Below, one piece after another: positions 17,124-27,916 of a stretch of 64,000 bases of DNA. The position numbers and the translations under genes are program-made. The stretch is from Streptomyces mutabilis. GTDB taxonomy: Bacteria; Actinomycetota; Actinomycetes; Streptomycetales; Streptomycetaceae. Under the pieces are notes generated by a model, which saw nothing but the letters and a program-made list of their open reading frames with translations, ran no database searches and had not been told where the DNA came from. Within the stretch, counting starts at the first letter, position 1; each line of letters begins with the position of its first letter. The DNA is taken from the NCBI RefSeq assembly GCF_014649815.1, contig NZ_BMTT01000010.1:124001-188000 (forward strand), written 5' to 3'.

Positions 17124-18479
17124 TTACTCGGTGTACTCGTCCGCCACGGACAGTGCCGTGTCCAGGGCTGCGAGGCCCTCCTTGAGTTCGGCCTCGGAGA
17201 TGTTGCACGGCGGCACGACATGGGTTCGGTTCATGTTCACGAACGGCCACACGCCGTGCGCCTTGGCGGAGGCGGCGAAGGCGTTCATCGGCGTGGCGGC
17301 CTGCCCGGTCGCGTTGTAGGGGACCAGCGGCTCCCGGGTCTCGCGGTTCCTCACCAGTTCCAGCGCCCAGAACATGCCGGTCCCGCGCACGTCGCCGACG
17401 CTCGGGTGCCGCTCGGCCAGTTCTCGCAGCGCCGGCTCGACGACCTCGGCGCCGAGCCGCGCGGCGTGCCCGACGATGCCCTCCTCCTCCATCACGCCGA
17501 TCGTGGCGACGGCGGCGGCGCAGGCCAGCGGGTGCCCGGAGTACGTCAGGCCGCCCGGGTAGGGGCGCTCGGCGAAGGTCGCGGCGATCTCGCCGGAGAT
17601 CGCGACGCCGCCCAGCGGGACGTATCCCGAGTTCACGCCCTTGGCGAAGGTCATCAGATCGGGCACGACGTCGTACAGGTCGGCGGCGAACCACGTGCCG
17701 GTCCGTCCGAACCCGGCCATGACCTCGTCCAGGACGAACACGAGCCCGTACTTGTCGCAGATCTCGCGCACCCCGGCCAGATAACCGGCCGGCGGCATCA
17801 TGATCCCCGCTGTGCCCGGGATCGTCTCCAGGATGACGGCGGCGACGGTCCCCGGGCCCTCGAAGGCGATCGTCGTCTCCAGGTGCTCCAGCGCCCGCGC
17901 GCACTCCTGCTCCTCGGTCTCGGCGTAGAAGCGCGAGCGGTACAGGAAGGGCGCCCAGAAGTGCACGACACCGGCCGTGCCGCCGTCCGAGGCCCAGCGG
18001 CGCGGGTCACCGGTGATGTTGATCGCCTGCTGGGTGCCGCCGTGGTACGAGCGGTACGCCGACAGCACCTTCGGCCGGCCGGTGTGCAACCGTGCCATCC
18101 GCACGGCGTGCTCGACGGCGTCCGCGCCGCCGTTGGTGAAGAAGATCTTGTCCAGGTCGCCGGGCGTCCGCTCGGCGATCAGCCGCGCCGCCTCCGAGCG
18201 CGCCTCGACGGCGAACGCGGGCGCGAACGTCGTCAGCCTCGCCGCCTGCTCCTGGATCGCGGCGACGACCTTGGGGTGCTGGTAGCCGATGTTGGTGTAG
18301 ACGAGACCGCTGGCGAGGTCGAGGTAGCGCTTGCCTTCGTAGTCCCAGAAGTACGACCCCTCGGCGCCGGCGACGGCGAGCGGGTCGATGAGCTCCTGCG
18401 CGGACCAGGAGTGGAAGACGTGCGCGCGGTCCGCCGCCTTCACGGCGGCGCCGGCCTGAGGATCGGGCTGAGGGGTCAT
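17124..18479 (-). CDS. class III PLP-dependent aminotransferase
   Basis: Omega-type aminotransferase of 451 residues, aspartate aminotransferase superfamily fold type I. The cofactor sites are clear: NGGADAVEHAVRMAR (phosphate cup), FVLDEVMAGFGRTG (Asp to the pyridine nitrogen) and the Schiff-base Lys in MTFAKGVNSGY. Closest families by eye are taurine- or beta-alanine-pyruvate transaminases, so it probably moves an amino group from a small omega-amino acid to pyruvate. ATG at 18479. The GntR gene lies downstream, suggesting substrate-induced expression. It is unrelated by position to the RiPP aminotransferase at 51179. Confidence 0.9.
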   Translation of the reverse strand: MTPQPDPQAGAAVKAADRAHVFHSWSAQELIDPLAVAGAEGSYFWDYEGKRYLDLASGLVYTNIGYQHPKVVAAIQEQAARLTTFAPAFAVEARSEAARLIAERTPGDLDKIFFTNGGADAVEHAVRMARLHTGRPKVLSAYRSYHGGTQQAINITGDPRRWASDGGTAGVVHFWAPFLYRSRFYAETEEQECARALEHLETTIAFEGPGTVAAVILETIPGTAGIMMPPAGYLAGVREICDKYGLVFVLDEVMAGFGRTGTWFAADLYDVVPDLMTFAKGVNSGYVPLGGVAISGEIAATFAERPYPGGLTYSGHPLACAAAVATIGVMEEEGIVGHAARLGAEVVEPALRELAERHPSVGDVRGTGMFWALELVRNRETREPLVPYNATGQAATPMNAFAASAKAHGVWPFVNMNRTHVVPPCNISEAELKEGLAALDTALSVADEYTE

Positions 18480-18603
18480 GCGGCCGAGGGTAGGTGTCCG
18501 CGATGCGGAAACGGAATCGGCGTCCTGTCTGTGGACGGAGGCTTTCCGCGACAGGTTGTCGACGAGAGCCGTGGCGGCGGGGCGGGCGGCCGGGAAGGGA
18601 TAT

Positions 18604-18638
18604 TGACAGTCTGCTGTCCGAATGACAGCCTCCTGTCA
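18604..18638. promoter_or_regulatory. twin palindromes, probable MarR operator
   Basis: Two dyads 19 bases apart, almost two helical turns: TGACAG-N4-CTGTCC (18604-18619) and TGACAG-N4-CTGTCA (18623-18638). They lie 39 bases ahead of the DJ-1/MarR operon, where a repressor would block RNA polymerase. Confidence 0.65.
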
Positions 18639-18676
18639 AAGGTGCTTCGCCCCGTGCACCGCTCCGAGGAGGAGAC

Positions 18677-19288
18677 ATGAACGGCACCCGCAAGCCCGTC
18701 CACGTCGCCGTGTACGACACCCTGGCCGACTGGGAGACCGGCCACGCGACGGCCCACCTCGCCCGCGCCGGGTTCCCGGTCCGCACCGTCGCCCCGACCA
18801 CCGCTTCCGTCACCAGCGTCGGCGGCCTGCGCGTCCAGCCCGACCTCGCCCTCGCGGACCTGCGCCCCGCGGACAGCTCGCTCCTGATCCTCCCTGGCGC
18901 CGACCTCTGGGACGCGGGTGACGACCTCACCCCCTTCGCCCGCGCCGCCCGCGCCTTCCTGGACGCCGGCGTCCCCGTCGCCGCCATCTGCGGCGCCACC
19001 GCCGGACTGGCGCGCGAGGGCCTGCTCGACGACCGCGCGCACACCAGCGCAGTCCCCTTCTACCTGGCGGCCACCGGCTATGCGGGCGGCGAGCGGTACG
19101 TGGACGCCGACGCGGTCACCGACCGCGGCCTGATCACCGCCGGCCCCACCGAGCCGGTCGCCTTCGCCCGCGAGATCCTCGGCCTGCTCGGGGCGTACGA
19201 GGGCGAGGTGCTGGACGCCTGGTACCGGCTGTTCCACGACTCCGACCCGCGGGCTTACGCCGTACTGGAGAAGGCGGGCGCCGCGTGA
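18677..19288 (+). CDS. DJ-1/PfpI family protein
   Basis: Class I glutamine-amidotransferase-like protein of 203 residues. The nucleophile elbow AAICGATAGLA carries Cys at 105, and the opening VAVYDTLADWETGHA is the usual Glu-containing first loop of DJ-1/PfpI proteins. Members act as glyoxalases, deglycases, isonitrile hydratases or chaperones; the exact reaction is open. ATG at 18677 follows GAGGAGGAG. The MarR gene starts inside its stop codon (GTGA), and the promoter has two palindromes, so it is probably an inducible stress or detoxification operon. Confidence 0.88.
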   Translation: MNGTRKPVHVAVYDTLADWETGHATAHLARAGFPVRTVAPTTASVTSVGGLRVQPDLALADLRPADSSLLILPGADLWDAGDDLTPFARAARAFLDAGVPVAAICGATAGLAREGLLDDRAHTSAVPFYLAATGYAGGERYVDADAVTDRGLITAGPTEPVAFAREILGLLGAYEGEVLDAWYRLFHDSDPRAYAVLEKAGAA

Positions 19289-19752
19289 GCGGCCGGGAGC
19301 GGCAGGACCTGCTCAGCCGCGCCGCGCTCGGCGTCTTCCGGCTCAACGGCCGGTTCCTCGCTGTCGCCGAGGAACTGGCCCGCCCCGCCGGGCTCACCGC
19401 CGCCTGGTGGCAGGTGCTCGGCGCGGTCCTGCCCGAGCCGCTGCCCGTCTCCGGCGTCGCGCGCGCGATGGGCATCACCCGGCAGAGCGTGCAGCGCATC
19501 GCCGACCTGCTGGTGGAACGCGGCCTCGCCGCGTACCGGCCGAACCCGGCTCACCGCCGCGCCAAGCTCCTCGCGCCGACGGACGCGGGCCGCGTCGCCG
19601 TCTCCCGCATCGACCCCGGACACGCGGCCCTCGCCGACCGGTTGGCGCGGGCGTACGGGTCGGACGCGGAGCTGGCCGAGGCGGTGGCCGCCCTGGAGCG
19701 CCTCTCGGAGGTGCTGGGCGCGCTCGACGTCCCGCCCGTTACGGAACCGTAG
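19285..19752 (+). CDS. MarR-family repressor
   Basis: Winged-helix regulator of 155 residues. DNA-recognition region reads GVARAMGITRQSVQRIADLL (about 55-74), wing around YRPNPAHRRAKLL, and a C-terminal dimerisation helix. GTG start at 19285 overlaps the upstream stop by 4 bases. The likely target is its own operon through TGACAG-N4-CTGTCA sites at 18604-18638. The small DJ-1 partner suggests that it senses a reactive electrophile or phenolic compound, by analogy with other MarR proteins. Confidence 0.92.
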   Translation: MSGRERQDLLSRAALGVFRLNGRFLAVAEELARPAGLTAAWWQVLGAVLPEPLPVSGVARAMGITRQSVQRIADLLVERGLAAYRPNPAHRRAKLLAPTDAGRVAVSRIDPGHAALADRLARAYGSDAELAEAVAALERLSEVLGALDVPPVTEP

Positions 19753-19839
19753 AAGTAGACCGGCTCCTCGTACGGCCGCCCCGCACTATCCTCGATCTGT
19801 TGCTCACGTGGGTCCACGTGCGGGGGAAGGCGGCGCGAC

Positions 19840-21675
<1,836 letters not shown>

Positions 21676-21930
21676 GCCCCCGCGGCTCACCACCGTGCAG
21701 CGGCAGCGGCAGCCGCAGCCGCGGGCAGCCGTGCCGCTGGGAGCGATGGGGGGCCCCGCTCGAGCGAAGCCGAGAATGTGAGTGTGGGACGGCGGGCGGG
21801 CCGGCCCCCTGCCGGCGCCCGGGCCGCGTCACCCACCTCGTCCCCCACCCGCGCCGGGCGCCCGGTGTCCGCGGTGTCGGCGAGCATGCCGAGGCACCTC
21901 CCCTGCACCCGCGCCGGGTGTCGGGAACGC

Positions 21931-21984
21931 CACCGCGGCTCACACACGCACCGCGGCCCGCACGGTCACCGCGGCTCGGGCGGT
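21931..21984. repeat. three tandem 18-base repeats
   Basis: Three successive 18-base units, each starting CACCGCGGC(T/C)C, at 21931, 21949 and 21967. They straddle the stop codon of the SLATT gene (21966-21968). Between the kinase stop and here (21676-21930) no gene is seen, only GC-rich sequence with two further copies of a CACCCGCGCCGGG element. Confidence 0.6.
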
Positions 21985-22724
21985 CGTTGTCTCGGCATGT
22001 TCGGCCGAGCCCCGTTCGGTGCCACGGAGAATCGCCCGGCGCCTCCGCCCCCGGCCTCGGAACGCCCGGTGCCCCCACCGACCGCTCCCCACTGCAATCC
22101 CAGCGGAGCGACCCCGCTGCGGAAGTCCACCATCCAGTCCGCCGTCTCCGCCCGCACCAGCTCCGTGACGTCCTCGGAGAACCTCCGCAGCACCGTCAGA
22201 CACCGCTCGGCCGCCTCGCTCGCCGTCCCGTCCGCCGGACCCAGCACCTCCCGCACGCTCTCCGACGCCCAGTCGAACTGGAGCACCTGGAGCCGCCGCT
22301 GCACCGCCTGCGCAGTGGCCACGTCCCGCATCCACCCGGACGTCACCCCGAAGTACCGGTCCCCGGCCACGCACGCGACCGCCAGCAGCAGCGCCAGATA
22401 GCCCCAGGGCGCGGCCCCGCCCACCATCCCGGACATGTCCAGCAGCGGCAGCGCCGCCCCGGCGAGCGCCCCCGCCGCGGCCCCGCCCCGCAGCGCCACG
22501 GCGCCCCGCCGCTTCCACACGCGGTCCGCGAGATACCAGGCCGCCGTGTCCAGCGCACCCCGCTCCACCCACCGGTACAGCTCGTCCAGCCGCTCCGCGG
22601 GCAGTGTCCAGTCCCCGAGCGGAAACGCCCGCCCGGTCAGGTCGCCCGGCCGGAGCCCGGCCGCCCCCTCACCGCCCCGCCCGTCGTGCGGCGGCCTCTC
22701 GGGCTGCATCTCCGGCTGACCCAC
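21966..22724 (-). CDS. SLATT-domain two-helix membrane protein
   Basis: Protein of about 252 residues with the SLATT pattern: a soluble lead (LDELYRWVERGALDTAAWYLADR), two adjacent membrane helices (about 78-95 and 105-122) and a helical cytoplasmic tail (AVQRRLQVLQFDWASESVR). SLATT domains are predicted pore-forming effectors tied to nucleotide second messengers in conflict systems, but many Streptomyces copies stand alone in conserved positions like this one. Start is uncertain: GTG 22724 has GGGAG at the right distance, GTG 22745 and ATG 22709 are alternatives. No cyclic-nucleotide synthase is adjacent. Confidence 0.72.
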   Translation of the reverse strand: MGQPEMQPERPPHDGRGGEGAAGLRPGDLTGRAFPLGDWTLPAERLDELYRWVERGALDTAAWYLADRVWKRRGAVALRGGAAAGALAGAALPLLDMSGMVGGAAPWGYLALLLAVACVAGDRYFGVTSGWMRDVATAQAVQRRLQVLQFDWASESVREVLGPADGTASEAAERCLTVLRRFSEDVTELVRAETADWMVDFRSGVAPLGLQWGAVGGGTGRSEAGGGGAGRFSVAPNGARPNMPRQRPPEPR

Positions 22725-23016
22725 CCGGCACTCCCTACTGCTCACCGTCCGTGAGGACCTGAAGACAGAAGAACCTGAAGACTGAAGACTGGAGACCCGC
22801 GGACCCCGTACGCCGGAACCTTCCTACCGCCCAATGGGTGGCCCGGCCCCGGGTTCCGCAGCTTTTCCGCTCGGAAGAGGGCGTTGATCAGGTATAGGGC
22901 TCCCGCGGTGTCACCCGAAAGAGTGCTGGAGCGAGGGCCGCCCGGACCACGTAGGCTCGTGCCGAACGGCAAATCCCGCGGCGACCCCGCGGCGACAGCG
23001 GCGACAGGAGCTGAAC

Positions 23017-23358
23017 GTGATCCCCGGTGGTGGCCAGCCCAACATGCAGCAGCTGCTCCAGCAGGCCCAGAAGATGCAGCAGGACCTGGCGAAGGCCCAG
23101 GAGGAACTGGCACAGACGGAGGTCGACGGCCAGTCCGGCGGCGGCCTGGTGAAGGCCACCGTCACCGGCTCCGGCGAGCTGCGCGGCCTCGTGATCGACC
23201 CGAAGGCGGTGGACCCGGAGGACACCGAGACCCTCGCCGACCTGATCGTGGCGGCCGTCCATGCGGCCAACGAGAACGCGCAGAACCTCCAGCAGCAGAA
23301 GCTCGGCCCGCTCGCCCAGGGCCTGGGCGGCGGCGGCATCCCCGGCCTGCCTTTCTGA
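23017..23358 (+). CDS. YbaB/EbfC nucleoid-associated protein
   Basis: Small DNA-binding protein of 113 residues, with an unusual N terminus of Gln-rich helix ([20 protein letters not shown]) followed by the conserved [19 protein letters not shown] and the acidic [11 protein letters not shown]. It binds DNA as a dimer and is genetically linked to recR in most bacteria, as here (73 bases upstream). GTG start after CAGGAG. Divergent from the SLATT gene across 270 bases that contain a set of CCTGAAGAC direct repeats but no gene. Confidence 0.93.
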   Translation: MIPGGGQPNMQQLLQQAQKMQQDLAKAQEELAQTEVDGQSGGGLVKATVTGSGELRGLVIDPKAVDPEDTETLADLIVAAVHAANENAQNLQQQKLGPLAQGLGGGGIPGLPF

Positions 23359-23431
23359 GTTCGCCATTCTCAGAGCGGCCGAAGCCCTCTACCGTACGTA
23401 GTGCAGGAACCCCAGGAAGGACGGCAGTCCG

Positions 23432-24031
23432 TTGTACGAAGGCGTGGTCCAGGACCTCATCGACGAACTCGGGCGGCTGCCCGGCGTCGGTCCCAAGAGC
23501 GCGCAGCGGATCGCCTTCCACGTCCTCCAGGCGGAGCCGACCGACGTACGGCGGCTCGCCCAGGCCCTCATGGAAGTGAAGGCCAAGGTCCGCTTCTGCG
23601 CGACCTGCGGAAACGTCGCGCAGGAGGAGCAGTGCAACATCTGCCGCGACACCCGGCGTGATCCCGCCGTCATCTGCGTCGTGGAGGAGCCGAAGGACGT
23701 CGTCGCCATCGAGCGCACCCGAGAGTTCCGCGGGCGCTACCACGTGCTCGGTGGCGCGATCAGTCCGATCGACGGGGTCGGTCCCGACGACCTGCGCATA
23801 CGAGAACTCCTCGCGCGGTTGGCCGACGGTACGGTCACGGAACTGATCCTGGCCACGGACCCGAATCTGGAGGGCGAGGCCACGGCCACCTATCTCGCCC
23901 GCATGATCAAGCCCATGGGCCTCAAGGTCACCCGCCTGGCCAGCGGCCTCCCGGTGGGCGGCGACCTGGAATACGCGGACGAGGTGACCCTCGGCCGCGC
24001 CTTCGAGGGGAGACGACTCCTAGATGTCTGA
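23432..24031 (+). CDS. recR: recombination mediator protein RecR
   Basis: Loads RecA with RecF and RecO at gapped DNA. Full length at 199 residues: helix-hairpin-helix [18 protein letters not shown] (about 13-30), a four-Cys zinc finger (Cys 56, 59, 68, 71) and a Toprim domain with [12 protein letters not shown] and [12 protein letters not shown]. The start is TTG at 23432, set by the conserved beginning ([13 protein letters not shown]) and GGAAGGAC upstream. The next gene starts 8 bases before its stop. Confidence 0.97.
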   Translation: MYEGVVQDLIDELGRLPGVGPKSAQRIAFHVLQAEPTDVRRLAQALMEVKAKVRFCATCGNVAQEEQCNICRDTRRDPAVICVVEEPKDVVAIERTREFRGRYHVLGGAISPIDGVGPDDLRIRELLARLADGTVTELILATDPNLEGEATATYLARMIKPMGLKVTRLASGLPVGGDLEYADEVTLGRAFEGRRLLDV

Positions 24032-24683
24032 CGCCACGCTGCACGCGACCAACCAGAACCCGGACGACTTCGCGGTACAGATCGCCGACCAGATCGAGAG
24101 CTTCCTGGTCGCCGTCACCGAGGTCGCCAAGGGCGACGAGCCGGACTCCGCCGTCCCCTTCCTCCTCCTGGAGGTCTCCCAGCTGATGCTGGCCGGCGGC
24201 CGCCTGGGCGCCCACGAGGACATCGTCCCCGACGAGCGCTACGAGCCCGACCCGGGCCCCGAGCTGGACGTGGACGAGCTCCGCGAGAACCTCGCCCGCA
24301 TCCTCGACCCGATCGACGTCTACTCCGAGGTCTTCGACCCGTACGAGCCGCGCAAGGCCCCGGTCCCGGCCCGTATCTCCGACGACCTCACCGACGTCAT
24401 CACCGACCTCCGCCACGGCATGGTCCACTACAAGGCGGGCCGCACCACGGAGGCCCTGTGGTGGTGGCAGTTCTCCTACTTCTCCAACTGGGGCTCCACC
24501 GCCTCCGCGACCTTGCGCGCCCTCCAGTCGGTCGTCGCCCACGTACGCCTGAACCAGCCCCTGGAGGAGCTGGACGGCCTGGACACCGACCAGGACCTCG
24601 GCGACGAGACCCTGGAGACGGAGGCCGGCAAGGTCATGGTGCAGGAGATCGCGGGCCCGCTGGGGCTGCGGCCGGTGCGGTGA
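24024..24683 (+). CDS. DUF5063 family protein
   Basis: Acidic cytoplasmic protein of 219 residues, matching by eye the DUF5063 family found next to recR in Streptomyces. Distinctive segments are [20 protein letters not shown], a [17 protein letters not shown] acidic stretch and a Trp-rich [15 protein letters not shown] (about 146-160). No function is known; overlap of 8 bases with recR suggests cotranslation and perhaps a DNA-repair link. 163 bases without a gene follow. Confidence 0.85.
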   Translation: MSDATLHATNQNPDDFAVQIADQIESFLVAVTEVAKGDEPDSAVPFLLLEVSQLMLAGGRLGAHEDIVPDERYEPDPGPELDVDELRENLARILDPIDVYSEVFDPYEPRKAPVPARISDDLTDVITDLRHGMVHYKAGRTTEALWWWQFSYFSNWGSTASATLRALQSVVAHVRLNQPLEELDGLDTDQDLGDETLETEAGKVMVQEIAGPLGLRPVR

Positions 24684-24846
24684 CGCGGTCCGGTCGCGTG
24701 GGCTGGGGGTGGGTGTCGCGCTGAAAAGCGTGAGCAGAACGGCCCGGAATGTCATCGGGGTGCTCGAATGAGCGGCTTGAGGACAGTGGGGTGTGGAGTG
24801 TCCTCGCTTTCTGGGTGGGCCTGGGGAGGGAGGGCGCAGCGGCGGC

Positions 24847-25245
24847 TCAACCGTCCGTCGTCAGCGCCGCGCGGAGTAGCGCCGCGCACACGTACGGCGC
24901 GGTCGCCGTGGGCACGCTGTACCAGCGCAGCGGCCAGGTGTTGCCCTCCAGCGCCGGGACGCCGACGTAGGTGACCGTCCGGGTCCCGCCGCCGTGCCGT
25001 TGTACGCCGAGCGGCCATTCGTACGCCGCGACCTCGCCGGGCGCCAGCAGGAAGTACACCCACCGTCCGCCGCCCGCCTCGCACACGATCGGCCCCGCGT
25101 CGTCGCCCGACGCCTCGACGAGCCAGTCGGCGACCAGCTCCCCACGGATGCCGTCGATCCGTACGGCGTCGAAGTGCACGCCCGCGACGCGCAGTTGATG
25201 TCCGGCGAGCGGAACCCAGGAGGGGCGGTGCATTGTTTCCGTCAT
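24847..25245 (-). CDS. hypothetical protein near Xre/DUF397 module
   Basis: Protein of 132 residues from ATG 25245 (a GTG at 25251 adds two). No family named. It has a beta-rich look with GGGRWVYFLLAPG and a WPLRWYSVPTATAPYVCAALLRAA C terminus. It is divergent from the Xre gene at 25330, with a palindrome between, which is the usual setting of accessory genes of WhiJ-like modules, often annotated as ATP-binding or hypothetical partner proteins. Coding bias supports it. Confidence 0.7.
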   Translation of the reverse strand: MTETMHRPSWVPLAGHQLRVAGVHFDAVRIDGIRGELVADWLVEASGDDAGPIVCEAGGGRWVYFLLAPGEVAAYEWPLGVQRHGGGTRTVTYVGVPALEGNTWPLRWYSVPTATAPYVCAALLRAALTTDG

Positions 25246-25292
25246 GGTCACACGCTGGCACCAAACTGGCTACGCTCGGTAGTGACTGAGGT

Positions 25293-25312
25293 GATACACG
25301 CCGGGGTGTATC
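25293..25312. promoter_or_regulatory. palindrome upstream of Xre gene
   Basis: GATACAC-GCCGGG-GTGTATC, a perfect 7-6-7 inverted repeat between the divergent hypothetical gene and the Xre gene, 18 bases ahead of the Xre start. Likely operator of the Xre protein. Confidence 0.55.
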
Positions 25313-25329
25313 GGTCGGAGGTGCGTGCT

Positions 25330-26127
25330 GTGTCTCAATCGCCTGCCATGTGGCGTTTCAGCGGCAACCAGATGAAGCGCTGGCGTATCAAGGCCAACGT
25401 AAGCAGGGAGCAGCTGGCGCAGGCCGCGAGCTACTCGCCGGACACCATCAAGTCGATGGAGCAGGGCGTACGCATGCCGACACCGCGCGTGCTGGACGTG
25501 GCGGATGAGCTGTGCGGGGCGGAGGGGTTGCTGAGCGCGGCGAAGGACTATCTGAGCAGAGAGAGGTTCCCGGCTCGGGCTCAGGAGTTCATGGAGCGGG
25601 AGAGGGAGGCGATCAGCTCCTGGTCGTACGAGTCCGGGCTGATTCCTGGCCTCTTGCAGACGCCGGGGTACATGCGGTCCCTCATCGAAAGTCGTATTCC
25701 GCCCGTCGACGAGGAGACGGTGGAAGAGCGGATCACGGGCAGAGCGGAGCGGCAGGCGATGCTCACGGAACGCAAGCCGCCGGTGGCTTTCGCCTTCACC
25801 GTCTACGAGGCGGCGCTGCGCGCCCCATACGTTGATGGCGCACAACTGCACCGTTTGCTGGAGGTGTCTCGGCTTCGGAATGTCGAGTTGCAGGTACTGC
25901 CCTTCGAGCGAGCCCCTTTCAGCGCGGGCATGGGCCCCATGATCTTGCTGGAGACCCGCGACCATGAGCGGTTCGCCTATACGGAGAGCCAGTTCGTCAG
26001 TGTGCTGTCGGCCGACCCGGAGACGGTCCGGGTCGTGACCGAGCGACTTAGCATGCTGCGTGCGCACGCCCTCAGCCCTGCTGAGTCGGCCCGGTTCATC
26101 GAAGAGATGGCGGATCACCATGACTGA
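25330..26127 (+). CDS. Xre-family regulator with DUF5753 domain (WhiJ-like)
   Basis: DNA-binding protein of 265 residues. N-terminal Xre helix-turn-helix (about 15-65) reads VSREQLAQAASYSPDTIKSM; the rest is the DUF5753 domain, with ISSWSYESGLIPGLLQTPGY and a late VLSADPETVRVVTERL. The GTG at 25330 is chosen for GGAGGT eight bases upstream. A DUF397 gene overlaps its stop by 8 bases. In Streptomyces such pairs (WhiJ-like with small BldB- or DUF397-type partners) affect development; the specific role here is unknown. Confidence 0.9.
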   Translation: MSQSPAMWRFSGNQMKRWRIKANVSREQLAQAASYSPDTIKSMEQGVRMPTPRVLDVADELCGAEGLLSAAKDYLSRERFPARAQEFMEREREAISSWSYESGLIPGLLQTPGYMRSLIESRIPPVDEETVEERITGRAERQAMLTERKPPVAFAFTVYEAALRAPYVDGAQLHRLLEVSRLRNVELQVLPFERAPFSAGMGPMILLETRDHERFAYTESQFVSVLSADPETVRVVTERLSMLRAHALSPAESARFIEEMADHHD

Positions 26128-26311
26128 CCAGATGACGTGGTTCAAGTCCAGCTACAGCGACGATGAAGGAGCCGCCTGTGTCGAGGTCGCCCTCGCCCCC
26201 ACCATCCACATCCGCGATTCCAAGACCGCACCGATCGGCCCCGAACTCCACGTCTCCGCCCCCGCCTGGTCGGCGTTCATCGCCGCAGTTGAGCGCGTGA
26301 AACCGCTCTAA
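26120..26311 (+). CDS. DUF397 small protein
   Basis: Small partner protein of 63 residues with the DUF397 signature: WFKSSYSDDEGAACVEVA at the start, then IHIRDSK and a terminal SAFIAAVERVK. ATG at 26120 overlaps the Xre stop by 8 bases. Family members are thought to bind and modulate their Xre partner, somewhat like an antitoxin pair; no toxin activity has been shown by the sequence. Confidence 0.9.
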   Translation: MTDQMTWFKSSYSDDEGAACVEVALAPTIHIRDSKTAPIGPELHVSAPAWSAFIAAVERVKPL

Positions 26312-26638
26312 CGTTCGCGACCGTGACCGGATCGCGCACGGCCTCCCGCCGAGGTGGCCGGGAAGAACGATCGCCACTTCCTCTGCCACGAGAACAGGAC
26401 CTTCGACGGAACGACCGTGAGCGTGCGGGAGGCGCCGGGGCGCCTCTCCCTCGTGAACGTGTGACACAGGGCACTTTTCCGAGTGACCCGCGCCCTCCTG
26501 GGCATGAGCCTGCCTGGACGGGCCCGGAGGTCTCACCATGCGATACCGCAGGGGGGAATTTCGGACGCTCGATAGAATGAGCCGACCGCAGTACATGTAC
26601 GTACGTGCGGAAAGATACGGATTGAGCGAGGAGCGCAC
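26312..26638 (+). other. intergenic region upstream of ask
   Basis: No credible gene. It is unusually AT-balanced near the end and contains the only plausible promoter for the aspartokinase operon: TCGATAGAAT near 26570 and an ACATGTACGTACGTGC stretch near 26594. GCGAGGAGCG ahead of 26639 is the ribosome binding site of ask. Confidence 0.4.
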
Positions 26639-27916
26639 GTGGGCCTTGTCGTGCAGAAGTACGGAGGCTCCTCCGTAGCCGATGCCGAGGGCATCAAGCG
26701 CGTCGCCAAGCGGATCGTGGAAGCGAAGAAGAACGGCAACCAGGTGGTCGCCGTAGTTTCCGCGATGGGCGACACGACGGACGAGCTGATCGATCTCGCC
26801 GAGCAGGTTTCCCCGATCCCTGCCGGGCGCGAACTCGACATGCTGCTGACCGCCGGGGAGCGTATCTCCATGGCGCTGCTGGCCATGGCGATCAAAAACC
26901 TGGGTCATGAGGCCCAGTCGTTCACCGGCAGCCAGGCCGGAGTCATCACCGACTCGGTCCACAACAAGGCCCGGATCATCGACGTCACGCCGGGTCGCAT
27001 CCGCACCTCGGTGGACGAGGGCAACGTCGCCATCGTGGCCGGCTTCCAGGGCGTCAGCCAGGACAGCAAGGACATCACCACGCTGGGCCGCGGCGGCTCC
27101 GACACCACGGCCGTCGCCCTCGCCGCCGCGCTCGACGCGGACGTCTGTGAGATCTACACCGACGTCGACGGCGTGTTCACCGCCGACCCGCGCGTGGTGA
27201 AGAAGGCGAAGAAGATCGACTGGATCTCCTTCGAGGACATGCTGGAGCTCGCGGCCTCCGGTTCCAAGGTGCTGCTCCACCGTTGCGTGGAGTACGCCCG
27301 CCGGTACAACATCCCGATCCACGTGCGGTCCAGCTTCAGCGGACTGCAGGGCACGTGGGTGAGCAGCGAGCCGATCAAGCAAGGGGAAAAGCACGTGGAG
27401 CAGGCCATGATCTCCGGTGTCGCGCACGACACCTCCGAGGCCAAGGTCACCGTCGTCGGTGTCCCGGACAAGCCGGGCGAGGCCGCCGCGATCTTCCGGG
27501 CGATCGCCGACGCCCAGGTCAACATCGACATGGTCGTGCAGAACGTGTCCGCCGCCTCCACCGGCCTGACGGACATCTCCTTCACCCTGCCGAAGACCGA
27601 GGGCCGCAAGGCCATCGACGCGCTGGAGAAGAACCGGGCGGGCATCGGCTTCGACTCGCTGCGCTACGACGACCAGATCGGCAAGATCTCCCTGGTCGGC
27701 GCGGGCATGAAGAGCAACCCGGGCGTGACGGCCGACTTCTTCACCGCGCTGTCCGAGGCCGGGGTGAACATCGAACTCATCTCGACCTCCGAGATCCGTA
27801 TCTCGGTCGTCACCCGCAAGGACGACGTGAACGAGGCCGTCCGCGCCGTGCACACGGCCTTCGGGCTGGACTCCGACAGCGACGAGGCCGTGGTCTACGG
27901 AGGCACCGGGCGCTGA
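26639..27916 (+). CDS. ask: aspartokinase (aspartate kinase)
   Basis: Phosphorylates aspartate at the head of the Lys/Thr/Met pathway. Full length at 425 residues: kinase domain with [11 protein letters not shown] (about 4-14), [15 protein letters not shown] and the [11 protein letters not shown] loop, then two ACT domains (about 265-425) which bind the feedback inhibitors Lys and Thr. GTG start at 26639 with GAGGAG. The downstream asd starts within TGATG of its stop, so the first two steps are made together. An internal GTG at 27395 could give a separate ACT subunit. Confidence 0.97.
   Translation: MGLVVQKYGGSSVADAEGIKRVAKRIVEAKKNGNQVVAVVSAMGDTTDELIDLAEQVSPIPAGRELDMLLTAGERISMALLAMAIKNLGHEAQSFTGSQAGVITDSVHNKARIIDVTPGRIRTSVDEGNVAIVAGFQGVSQDSKDITTLGRGGSDTTAVALAAALDADVCEIYTDVDGVFTADPRVVKKAKKIDWISFEDMLELAASGSKVLLHRCVEYARRYNIPIHVRSSFSGLQGTWVSSEPIKQGEKHVEQAMISGVAHDTSEAKVTVVGVPDKPGEAAAIFRAIADAQVNIDMVVQNVSAASTGLTDISFTLPKTEGRKAIDALEKNRAGIGFDSLRYDDQIGKISLVGAGMKSNPGVTADFFTALSEAGVNIELISTSEIRISVVTRKDDVNEAVRAVHTAFGLDSDSDEAVVYGGTGR
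27381..27397 (+). promoter_or_regulatory. possible internal start for an aspartokinase beta subunit
   Basis: AAGGGGAAAA (27381-27390) precedes an in-frame GTG at 27395, which would give a 173-residue protein of the two ACT domains only ([15 protein letters not shown]...). Corynebacterium and Bacillus lysC genes make such a beta subunit from an internal start. The site here is suggestive, not proof. Confidence 0.45.

Noticed and set aside
17124-18479. Aminotransferase as part of the RiPP pathway
   Set aside because: It is 30 kb away, has its own GntR regulator and belongs to another class III subgroup.
21931-21984. CRISPR array
   Set aside because: Three short 18-base units in direct tandem without spacers; no cas genes.
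22746-23016. Small stable RNA gene (4.5S or tRNA) between SLATT and YbaB genes
   Set aside because: No SRP apical loop, no T-loop or acceptor stem pattern; only direct repeats of CCTGAAGAC.
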